A stretch of DNA of 21,764 nucleotides, from assembly GCA_964580435.1 (NCBI GenBank), contig CAZOKP010000044.1, forward strand, positions 1 to 21,764, in the 5' to 3' direction. The notes under the pieces were generated by a model. The model searched no databases and had not been told where the DNA came from. It was given only the letters and a program-made list of their open reading frames with translations. This DNA is from CAZKEW01 sp964580435. GTDB lineage: Bacteria > Acidobacteriota > Aminicenantia > Aminicenantales > UBA8522. The stretch's first letter is position 1, and each line of letters starts with the position of its first letter. Positions 1-6,895 of this stretch are shown in pieces. Made by a program: the position numbers and the translations under genes.

Positions 1-50
1 GCTCACTCGGCCACCACAGCCAGAAACCAAATTCTTATCTTATTAAGACA

Positions 51-1730
51 ATGAAACAATTTCAATTTGCAAGAGAGGATAAACGAAAAGAAATAAAAAC
101 CGGCCTTCTGTGGGTAGGAGTGCTGCTGTCCATCGTCGCAGGCTTATACGGCGAGGAGCCGACACTCGTGATCGAGAATGCTCAAGTGATTGTGGGTAAC
201 GGCGTGGTCAGGGACGTCGCGACGGTCGTCATCGCGGCAGATCGCATTCAGAGTGTATCGACGGAGAATCCCCAACTCAAGGCCGTCAAGAGAATCGATG
301 CTCGCGGCAGAACATTAATGCCGGGTCTTATCGATACCCATGTCCATTTCTTTGGATTGACAGCACAAGGACAAGCCGCCTTTCGTGCACAGATAAAAAC
401 GTTAGCTCCTAAATATATGAATGATTTCATTCGACACGGAGTGACCACCGTGAAATCGTTGGCCGATCCTTTAGATCTGGTCCTGGAACTGCGAAACATG
501 GTTAATGATGGAAAAATCCTTGGACCGCGTATCCTTCTCGTCGGTCCGTGCTTTACAGCGACGGGCGGACATCCCGCTGTTACTTTGGGCCGGGATGATC
601 CCTGGATGAGGTCTGAGATAGCCATTGAGGTTGATGATGAAGACACGGCAAGGAGGGAAGTTCGCCGGCTGGCTGAGAAAGGAGTAGATGCAATAAAGGC
701 GGCGGTCGAAGCCGGTCAGGGTACGGGTATGCCCGATGCGATGCCGAGGCTCTCGCCGAATGTCTTACGAGCCATCGTCGACGAAGCGCACAAGCACAAA
801 CTGCGAGCGACGGTCCATACCCATCGAGAGCAGGATGTCCTCGACGCCATAGAGGCCGGAGCGGATGGCGTGGAGCATGGCCTTTGGGGTTCAAATCTCA
901 GTGACAATCGTATTGCGGACCTTCTTATCAAGCGAAACGTCAACTACACGCCGACCTTATGGGCCTGGTCGCTGGACAAAGAATCCAAATCGTTCGAGAC
1001 CGCAAGGCAAAACCTCAAAATCCTCTCAGACAAGGGCGTGCGAATCTCCCTCGGCACGGACACGCTCTGCTCTATGCCGAGCCCTGGTCTTAATACGATA
1101 CAGGAGATGGAGCTTATGGCTCAGGCCGGACTGACACCAGAGACAATCATCAAAGCCGCCACACGAAATGCCGCAGAGCATCTTGGCCTTCTTGACGACT
1201 TGGGTACCATAGAGCCGGGTAAGATTGCCGATCTAATCATTATCGCTGGTGATCCCTTGAAAGACATCTCTTCACTTCATCAGGTCCAGATTGTCATAAA
1301 GTCAGGGCAGGTCGTATACAACGTTGAAGCAGAGACCAAAGCACCCAAAGGCGTTCCTTCAGATTCCAATCCGGTAAGCTGGTTTGAAATTCCCGTGACG
1401 GACATGGCCCGAGCCAGGGCATTTTACGAGCACGTGCTCAACGTGAAATTGCAGCCGCTCAATGTCGGCCCGCTGGAGATGGCGCTCTTCCCGATGCGGC
1501 CGGGAACTTCGGGCACTACGGGGGCACTTATGAAGGGCGAACCTTTTCAGCCGTCCCAACAGGGAGTCCAGATCTACTTCACCACGCCGGATGTCGATGG
1601 CACATTGGAACGCGTGCTGGAGCGAGCCGGTAAAGTTGTGCTGCCAAAGACGCGGATCGGCCCTCTTGGTTTCATTGCCTCTTTCGAGGACAGCGAAGGC
1701 AACCGGATTGGCCTACGCTCATGGCAATAA
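51..1730 (+). CDS. Exported amidohydrolase (imidazolonepropionase-like) fused to a C-terminal VOC domain
   Basis: The 559-residue protein has a charged N-terminus and a hydrophobic segment at about residues 18-33, consistent with a signal peptide or membrane anchor. Residues ~38-425 are a metal-dependent amidohydrolase of the imidazolonepropionase-like (COG1228-type) group. Visible metal-site candidates are H97-V-H99 in PGLIDTHVHF, K216 (possible carboxylated lysine), H256/H258 in TVHTH, H276 in GVEHG and D337 in SLGTD. Residues ~443-559 form a VOC/glyoxalase-fold module starting WFEIPVTDMARARAFYEHVL, joined by a short hydrophilic linker. The substrate is unknown; the family cleaves C-N bonds in cyclic amides or dipeptides. 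It is the only plus-strand gene and converges on the M16 pair. The ATG at 51 lacks a strong ribosome-binding site, so the start is moderately sure. Domain calls come from motif reading only. Confidence 0.85.
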   Translation: MKQFQFAREDKRKEIKTGLLWVGVLLSIVAGLYGEEPTLVIENAQVIVGNGVVRDVATVVIAADRIQSVSTENPQLKAVKRIDARGRTLMPGLIDTHVHFFGLTAQGQAAFRAQIKTLAPKYMNDFIRHGVTTVKSLADPLDLVLELRNMVNDGKILGPRILLVGPCFTATGGHPAVTLGRDDPWMRSEIAIEVDDEDTARREVRRLAEKGVDAIKAAVEAGQGTGMPDAMPRLSPNVLRAIVDEAHKHKLRATVHTHREQDVLDAIEAGADGVEHGLWGSNLSDNRIADLLIKRNVNYTPTLWAWSLDKESKSFETARQNLKILSDKGVRISLGTDTLCSMPSPGLNTIQEMELMAQAGLTPETIIKAATRNAAEHLGLLDDLGTIEPGKIADLIIIAGDPLKDISSLHQVQIVIKSGQVVYNVEAETKAPKGVPSDSNPVSWFEIPVTDMARARAFYEHVLNVKLQPLNVGPLEMALFPMRPGTSGTTGALMKGEPFQPSQQGVQIYFTTPDVDGTLERVLERAGKVVLPKTRIGPLGFIASFEDSEGNRIGLRSWQ

Positions 1731-1936
1731 GGACGCAAGACAGCCTTATCATTGGATTTCTGTGCCTCCAGAACTAATACCCAGTCTTTATCACCGGCGG
1801 AATTTTCGGCTTCCGCGAGTACGATGTCCTCGAGCAACAACCGCGCAAGGGCCATACCGCCAACCGCCATACCCTGACGCACAAGAAAGCGACGCCGGGT
1901 AAGAGATGCGTTCGGGTCAGGGGCTTGTCGATTAAT
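1731..1936 (-). pseudogene. Truncated remnant of a Tat-exported protein (signal peptide only)
   Basis: On the minus strand this stretch encodes a Tat-type signal peptide: LTRRRFLVRQG, then a hydrophobic segment (MAVGGMALARLLL) and an Ala-rich possible cleavage region (VLAEAENSA), followed by about 25 ordinary-looking residues. The frame then runs into antisense of the amidohydrolase 3' end and stops near 1574, with no recognisable mature domain. A GGAGG lies about 10 bases upstream of an ATT codon at 1936 where a start would be expected, while in-frame TTG at 1966 is another possible start. I read this as the 5' end of a lost gene, truncated when the amidohydrolase was placed here or by deletion. 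A short functional exported peptide or chance are the alternatives. Confidence 0.4.
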
Positions 1937-2056
1937 AGCTAATATACCTCCAAAACTACAAACCAATCGCTAACGCTCGTGCCAATAACGTAAGATGAGA
2001 ATGACGCCATAAGTCGCGGCATGTCGTGTATCCCTGATGATATCTGTTTAGCGGGT

Positions 2057-2085
2057 GCCGAGACTTTTTCCTCCATCGTCTCGGC
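2057..2085. repeat. Perfect 8-bp inverted repeat between the convergent genes
   Basis: GCCGAGAC (2057-2064) and GTCTCGGC (2078-2085) pair perfectly around a 13-base loop. It lies in the spacer between the remnant and the 3' end of the M16 pair. No T-tract follows the stem on the minus strand and only a weak pyrimidine stretch on the plus strand, so it is not a textbook terminator. A second, weaker inverted repeat (GAAGTT 2165-2170 with AACTTC 2181-2186) lies nearer the M16 stop codon. Nothing else recognisable is seen in 1967-2224. Confidence 0.4.
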
Positions 2086-2224
2086 CTTCTCGCCTGATAC
2101 CTGTTAACCGGAACGATTGCTCTGAGGCCTTGAAAAGCCGGCCTGAGGCGAATCTCCGGGCAGAGAAGTTTTTTCTTCCGAACTTCCCTATAATCTCGCC
2201 CTAGGATGATGACCGGTCGAAAGG

Positions 2225-3691
2225 CTACGGGGTCTTTATCTCCTCGCCCGTAAGCGGGTCGCGCAGGTTGATCCGGTGGACTTTTCCTAGTTTGTCAAGA
2301 GGACCGGGGGATTTATCCAAGCCTTGGTTGCATGGCTCCCAATCCCCAACGATCATGATCGCCTCTTTCTCCGGATGGATATATTTTTTGGCCACTTCCA
2401 AGACCTTCTCTCTGGTCACGCTTTTAAAATTATCCCTATAGGTTTTGTAATAGCCCATCGGCTTTCCCTGCATCTCCAGCATGGCGAAGTTCGTCATCGT
2501 CATCTGGGGCGAACTGAAAAAGTCAGGGAAGCTCTCGAGATAGTAGTTGACCGCCGTCCCCATCTCTTCGTCCGAGACGAGTCCTTTCTGGATTCTCTCG
2601 AACTCATTTAATATCAACGAAATAGCATAGATAACCGTGGAGGACTTGGTCTGGACATACCCGGCAAAAGTGCCCGGAAATCCCCAGCGGTAGGCAAAAC
2701 GGCTTCCCGTATTGTAGGCCAGCCCCTCGTCGGAGCGGACCTTGGACGTGATGCGGGAGGTGAAACTTCCTCCCCCGAGGATGAAGTTCATCACCTGGAC
2801 GGCGAAATAATCCGGGTTGGTGTCCTCGATCCCCAGGTTCCCAAGGCTGACATATCCCTGGTTGATCTTTTTCTGGATAAAATAGACCCCCGGCTCCACG
2901 TCCGGGAACTTTTGAGAGAGGGTAGGAAAGGCTGCTTTAGTGTTCTTCCAGGGACCGATGATGGTGCCGATCTTTTTCGTGAGCGCGGCCTTATTGAAAT
3001 CGCCCGAGGCCGCCAGGATGATGTTTTTCGGGAAGAAGTAATACTGATGAGCGGCCTTGAGGCTTGCCGAAGTGACGCTCTCGATGCTGGCTTTTGTCGG
3101 CTGCCACGTCAGGGGCACGTCGCCGTAGAGCAGTCTTTCATACTCGCGGCTCAGGACCGTGGAGGGCTGGTCGTTGGCCTGACGGAGCTGTTCGATCAGG
3201 CGGGCCTTGCTGAGTTTCAGGGCATCTTCTCGAAACTCGGGGTTCACGAGGACATCAAAGAAGAGGGTCAGCCCTTCGTCAAGGTCCTGGCTCCGAACAA
3301 AAAGCGAAAGGGTCGAGGTCCGCTCCTCCACGGAGAAAGAGAGAGAACCACCGAGAAAGTCGATCCGGTCTTCGATAACGCTTCCGTCCCTGGTCTTTGT
3401 GCCGCCCTTGATGAGCGTATCGCCCATCACAGCGCCAAGACCGGTCCTGTCCTTGGGAACGTGGACGTTTCCAAAGTTTACCAGGGCCGAAATATTGACC
3501 AGGGGGAGGCTGTGGTCTTCCTTAATGTAGGCTCTCAGGCCGTTGGCCAGTTGGGTTCGGAAAGCCGTCGGGTCCGGAGGCTCGAACTTGAGCGGAGGGA
3601 ATTTCAGGTCAGAGGGCTTCTGCGCCTGACTGAACCCGACGCTCAGTCCCGCGACACCGATGGCCAAGATCAGGATGATGATTTTTTTCAT
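2225..3691 (-). CDS. Exported M16-family protein lacking the zinc motif (non-catalytic subunit)
   Basis: The 488-residue protein has a clear signal peptide (residues 1-~23, ending SQAQ) and two M16-type halves. Where active M16 proteins have HxxEH, this one reads GAVMGDTLIKGG (about residues 86-97), so the catalytic His/Glu set is missing. The C-terminal half keeps the Arg/Tyr-type substrate-anchoring region: R313, R319 and Y326 in SRITSKVRSDEGLAY. In known bacterial M16B heterodimers one subunit holds the zinc and the other the R/Y pair, which fits here. It starts 16 bases after the active subunit's stop with its own AAGGAGA site before the ATG, so the two are probably co-transcribed and form a periplasmic heterodimer. 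Confidence 0.9.
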   Translation of the reverse strand: MKKIIILILAIGVAGLSVGFSQAQKPSDLKFPPLKFEPPDPTAFRTQLANGLRAYIKEDHSLPLVNISALVNFGNVHVPKDRTGLGAVMGDTLIKGGTKTRDGSVIEDRIDFLGGSLSFSVEERTSTLSLFVRSQDLDEGLTLFFDVLVNPEFREDALKLSKARLIEQLRQANDQPSTVLSREYERLLYGDVPLTWQPTKASIESVTSASLKAAHQYYFFPKNIILAASGDFNKAALTKKIGTIIGPWKNTKAAFPTLSQKFPDVEPGVYFIQKKINQGYVSLGNLGIEDTNPDYFAVQVMNFILGGGSFTSRITSKVRSDEGLAYNTGSRFAYRWGFPGTFAGYVQTKSSTVIYAISLILNEFERIQKGLVSDEEMGTAVNYYLESFPDFFSSPQMTMTNFAMLEMQGKPMGYYKTYRDNFKSVTREKVLEVAKKYIHPEKEAIMIVGDWEPCNQGLDKSPGPLDKLGKVHRINLRDPLTGEEIKTP

Positions 3692-3707
3692 TATCGTTCT
3701 CCTTACT

Positions 3708-5225
3708 CTACCGCCCCATCTTCCTCGTGTAGATGGCCGTGAGGCTGTTGTCCTTGACGAAATATTTGGCCGCGACGCGCTTGACGTCCTCGTTGGTGAC
3801 TTTTTTTATGTTCTCGAGATCGGTCAGGAGAGCTCGCCAGCCGCGGTAGAGTTCGGCCCGGCCGACCTGCATGGCGAGGCCCATCGTACTCTGCAGGCCG
3901 CGCAGGAACTGGGCTTCGGAGCGGTTCTTGGCCTTCTGGACCTCTTCTTCAGTCACTCCATCCTTTTTGATCTTCTCGACCTCGGCCCAAATCTCTTTCT
4001 CCAGGACCTCAGGCTGCACGCCTTTATCGATGCGGGGCGTGGCGGTGAACCGGAATAAACCGACATACCACTGCGGCCGGCTTAATGCAGAAACATTGAC
4101 AGCCAGCTCCTTCTCTTTGACCAGAACTTTATAGAGCCGCCCGGTCCCTCCTCCCGCTCCTCCGCGCATGAAAAAGCGGCCCCCGCCCGAGCCGAGCGCA
4201 TCCGCCAGCACGGCGAGCGGCGCCTTGTCGGGATGGCCGTCGGGCGGCGTATGGAACATCATCTGGATGCTGGTGGGCGCAGGACCTTCGCCGTAGAGGC
4301 GCTTTTCACTGTACTGTTCCGGCTCGTATGTCCTGACCGGCTCGAGATCCGCTCCCTTGGGAAGCCGGCCGAAATACTTCTCCGCCAGGGAGATAATGTT
4401 TTCCGGATTGATATCACCGACATAAATGGCCACAGCGTTGTTGGGGACATAATAGCGATCATGAAACGCCCGCATGTCCTCTTCGGTGAATTTCTTCAAG
4501 TCGTCCATCCAGCCGATGACATCCCAATGATAGGGCGAGGCCGTGTAGAAGGCGGCGTTGACCTGCTCATCGAAAAGATAGCCGGGTCTGTTTTCACTCA
4601 GCCGCCGCTCTTCCATGACGACATCCTTCTCCGAATAAAATTCGCGGAAATAGGCATTCTGCATCCTGTCCGACTCGAGGAGCATCTGGAGCTCAACTTT
4701 GTTGGACGGCAGCGTGACATAATAGCCGGTGACCTCATTAGAGGTTGACGCGTTGAGCCCGGTCCCCCCATTCTTCATATAGAGCTCCCACAGCTCATCC
4801 TTGATGACGTATTTCTTCTCCTCCTGGGCCAGCGCGTCCACTTCTTTCTGCCACTGAGCGGCCTTTTCTTTGTCCCCGCCATCTGCCTTCCAGTATTTCT
4901 CCCGGTAGACCTTGTCCATGAGCTCGTCGATTTTGCGGCTGAGGGCGTCATCGGCCTCAAAGTCCGTGACCCCGATGATCTTCGTGCCTTTGAACATCAT
5001 GTGCTCGTGAACGTGGGCTATACCGGTGATGCCCGGGTGCTCATTGATCGACCCGACCTTGTAATAGATATGGCAGACAGTGCGGGGAACACCGGGCATT
5101 TGAATCATCAGAATTTTCATCCCGTTCAGGAGCACGTGCTCCTTGACGTCGAGGGTCAGTTGGGCGGCGACAAGAAGCGAAATCATGCCCAGAAATGCAG
5201 CCAGAAATAGGAATGCGCGTTTCAT
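3708..5225 (-). CDS. Exported M16-family zinc metallopeptidase (catalytic subunit)
   Basis: The 505-residue protein begins with a signal peptide (hydrophobic core at residues 4-20). The inverted zinc motif HxxEH is H71-V-H-E74-H75 within GIAHVHEHMMFKGT. A further Glu-rich segment (E199, then VMEERR to ~208) supplies the third zinc ligand in this family. The distance from HxxEH is longer than usual because of a highly charged, probably helical insertion at about residues 90-150. Residues ~265-505 form the second M16 half. The predicted role is periplasmic or envelope peptide degradation together with the following gene. An AAGGAGG sequence 9 bases upstream of the ATG supports the start, and a TATAAT hexamer lies just beyond it. 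Confidence 0.92.
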   Translation of the reverse strand: MKRAFLFLAAFLGMISLLVAAQLTLDVKEHVLLNGMKILMIQMPGVPRTVCHIYYKVGSINEHPGITGIAHVHEHMMFKGTKIIGVTDFEADDALSRKIDELMDKVYREKYWKADGGDKEKAAQWQKEVDALAQEEKKYVIKDELWELYMKNGGTGLNASTSNEVTGYYVTLPSNKVELQMLLESDRMQNAYFREFYSEKDVVMEERRLSENRPGYLFDEQVNAAFYTASPYHWDVIGWMDDLKKFTEEDMRAFHDRYYVPNNAVAIYVGDINPENIISLAEKYFGRLPKGADLEPVRTYEPEQYSEKRLYGEGPAPTSIQMMFHTPPDGHPDKAPLAVLADALGSGGGRFFMRGGAGGGTGRLYKVLVKEKELAVNVSALSRPQWYVGLFRFTATPRIDKGVQPEVLEKEIWAEVEKIKKDGVTEEEVQKAKNRSEAQFLRGLQSTMGLAMQVGRAELYRGWRALLTDLENIKKVTNEDVKRVAAKYFVKDNSLTAIYTRKMGR

Positions 5226-5253
5226 TGCCTTAAACCTCCTTCCAGAAACCTAA

Positions 5254-5298
5254 ATTATACAAAAAACCACGACAAATAGAAAAGAATACAGTTTGGCC
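5254..5298 (-). promoter_or_regulatory. Possible promoter of the M16 pair
   Basis: On the minus strand a perfect TATAAT (5254-5259) lies 28 bases before the ATG at 5225. The best -35 candidates at 17-18 base spacing (TTTCTA or TTTTCT) match TTGACA poorly, so the assignment rests mainly on the -10 box, the AT-rich surroundings and the position after a non-coding gap. Confidence 0.4.
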
Positions 5299-5319
5299 CA
5301 AATTTGCCATTAGGACTTT

Positions 5320-5396
5320 GTCATCACGATCGAAGCGAAGTGATCTCAGTTATTTATCATGGGATCGCCACGCACCCAATGGGTGCCCGCGATGAC
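5320..5396. repeat. Imperfect palindromic element, copy 1
   Basis: The left end GTCATCACGATCGAAGCGAA with GTGATCTCA is mirrored by TGGGATCGCCACGCACCC and CGCGATGAC at the right end, so the outer GTCATC and inner GATCTCA/TGGGATC segments pair. A small internal hairpin GCACCC-AAT-GGGTGC sits at 5372-5386. The pattern resembles short non-autonomous palindromic repeats (REP/MITE-like) widespread between genes in several bacterial phyla. The family assignment is by resemblance only. Confidence 0.55.
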
Positions 5397-5604
5397 AGGG
5401 AAAATATCCGCCTAGCGGCAATTTTGGGGCTTGGGGTATGTAGCAAAACTTTGGGGGGGTGAAGGCAATAATTCGTTTGCCAACCCGTATGGGGCGGGGT
5501 GGATGCCGCCCTGATGAGGCGAGGGATGATGTGGTGAGAAGTCCGTATGAGCGACGAGCGGGCGTCGAGAAGAATCGAAGATGCTGTGGCGATCTGACCT
5601 CTCG

Positions 5605-5672
5605 GTCATTGCGAGGAACTCTGTAACGAAGCAATCTCAATTTGGGATTGCTTCGCTGTCGCTCGCAACGAC
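5605..5672. repeat. Imperfect palindromic element, copy 2
   Basis: The left arm starts GTCATTGCGAG and continues to CGAAGCAATCTC; the right arm reads GGGATTGCTTCG, then CTCGCAACGAC. Both ends pair (GTCATTGCGAG with CTCGCAACGAC, CGAAGCAATC with GATTGCTTCG) around a mismatched centre and a short T-rich loop. It shares the GTCAT-nGCGA-GCGAAGC-ATCTC layout with the element at 5320-5396, so both probably belong to one repeat family. Confidence 0.6.
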
Positions 5673-5806
5673 AAATTTCCTCGCTGGGGAAATCGTAGCG
5701 TGACTTCGAGCCACATCTCCCGAGCCTCGTCGGGGGGAAGCCGTGGCAGGCCCCTATTCCAGAACAAAATGATCACGGAAACGGAGCTGCTTACAACCTG
5801 AGCCGG

Positions 5807-6883
5807 CTAAAGATATTTTTTCCGGCCCTTTTTTTTGAGCTTCTCCAGGACGTCCCTGACTTTCTGGTCGTGACCCTTGTGGCAGACGAGCAAAGCGTCC
5901 TCCGTATCGACAACGATCACATCCTTGAGGCCGACGAGAGCCGTCAGTTTACTGGGATTATGCACAAGGCAGTTGCGTGAGTCAACGAGGACGCCTTCTC
6001 CTCGGAGAGCATTGCCGTCCTTGTCCTTTGGCCAAACCTCGGCCAGCGAAGACCAGGCGCCGATATCGGACCAGCCGAAGCTCCCCTTATTCATCAGGAC
6101 CCCCTCCGCCTTTTCCATCAAGGCGTAGTCGATGGACAGGGAAGGAATTTCACGGAAGACCGAGGCGATTTCAGCCTGATCCCTTTCCTTGAGCGCCTTG
6201 AGGATTCTCTCCCAGTAGGGATAGAAAGAGGGGGCGGATTTTTTCAGCTTTTCGGCAAACACACCCGCCCGCCAGATGAACATTCCGGAGTTCCAAAAAT
6301 GGCCGCCCGCCGCCAAATACTTTTTCGCCAGCCGGGAATCCGGCTTCTCCTTGAATTCACGGACCGAATAGAACGCCTGACCCCGAATTCTGGAGGGCTT
6401 TCTTTTTGAAAAAGAAATGTAGCCATAGCCAGTGGCAGGGTACGTAGGTGGTATGCCGAACGTGACAATAATGTCATTCTTTGAAGCGGCTTCGGCGGCA
6501 GCCGCCAATTTTTTCAGGAAAATTTCTTTTTTCTTTATAAGATGGTCCGCGCAGATGACCGCGACGACAGTCTCCGAGTCCTGGAGATAAATGTGGGCCG
6601 TCGCCAGTATCAATGAAGCCGCGGTGTTCCTCCCCTGGGGCTCGGCAAGAATATTCGAAGCGGGAAGCTTGGGAACAAGCCGCTTAATGAGTTTCGCCTG
6701 CTCTGGGTTCGAGATGGTCAGAATATTCTTGTAAGGGATGAGCGGCAGGAGGCGCTCGACCGTCTCTTCGAGCATGGTCTTGTCGCCGACAATCGGGAGA
6801 AACTGCTTCGGCCTGTTCATCCGGCTCAAGGGCCAGAAGCGGGTGCCGCTCCCGCCTGCCATGATCACAGCTTTCAGGTTCAT
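5807..6883 (-). CDS. manC: Mannose-1-phosphate guanylyltransferase
   Basis: The enzyme transfers GMP from GTP to mannose-1-phosphate to give GDP-mannose, the donor for mannose- or fucose-type glycans. The 358-residue protein has the nucleotidyltransferase signature MAGGSGTRFWPLSRMNRPKQ at its start, then AEPQGRNTA, CADHLI, FWNSGMFIW and GSFGWSDIGAW. It is the short form without the C-terminal phosphomannose isomerase domain found in bifunctional ManC proteins. It begins shortly after the phosphohexomutase stop. Two ATG codons are possible, at 6889 and 6883. The GAGG directly abuts the first but is 6 bases from the second, so I chose 6883. A related sugar-1-phosphate guanylyltransferase is the main alternative. 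Confidence 0.92.
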   Translation of the reverse strand: MNLKAVIMAGGSGTRFWPLSRMNRPKQFLPIVGDKTMLEETVERLLPLIPYKNILTISNPEQAKLIKRLVPKLPASNILAEPQGRNTAASLILATAHIYLQDSETVVAVICADHLIKKKEIFLKKLAAAAEAASKNDIIVTFGIPPTYPATGYGYISFSKRKPSRIRGQAFYSVREFKEKPDSRLAKKYLAAGGHFWNSGMFIWRAGVFAEKLKKSAPSFYPYWERILKALKERDQAEIASVFREIPSLSIDYALMEKAEGVLMNKGSFGWSDIGAWSSLAEVWPKDKDGNALRGEGVLVDSRNCLVHNPSKLTALVGLKDVIVVDTEDALLVCHKGHDQKVRDVLEKLKKKGRKKYL

Positions 6884-6895
6884 CGGCATCCTCGG

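Larger units (their letters stand above)
5226..5806. other. 581-base non-coding spacer with interspersed palindromes
   Basis: No convincing gene is seen. Short open frames occur here on the minus strand but they run through palindromic repeats and have no recognisable domain or ribosome-binding site. The segment holds the M16 promoter candidate, two related imperfect palindromes (5320-5396 and 5605-5672), a G-rich stretch between them with a run of seven G near 5453, and a short ATTTCC/GGAAAT inverted repeat (5675-5680 with 5688-5693) beside the second palindrome. Transcripts of the long minus-strand gene chain must end somewhere here, but no hairpin with a T-tract is visible. Confidence 0.6.

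Noticed and set aside
1428..1439. GAGCACGTGCTC palindrome in the amidohydrolase gene as parS
   Set aside because: Flanks differ from TGTTNCACGTGAAACA and the site is inside a well-supported coding region.
2912..3742. Long plus-strand open frame (276 codons) opposite the M16 non-catalytic subunit
   Set aside because: It is antisense to a clearly recognisable gene and has no family-like motifs or ribosome-binding site.
5128..5143. 16-base perfect palindrome AGGAGCACGTGCTCCT as a second parS site
   Set aside because: Only the CACGTG core fits parS; the flanks do not match, and it lies within the M16 coding sequence where codon use explains it.
5350..5640. Short minus-strand frames in the spacer as small proteins
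   Set aside because: They translate through palindromic repeats, with low-complexity Pro/Ser/Arg-rich composition and no start signals.
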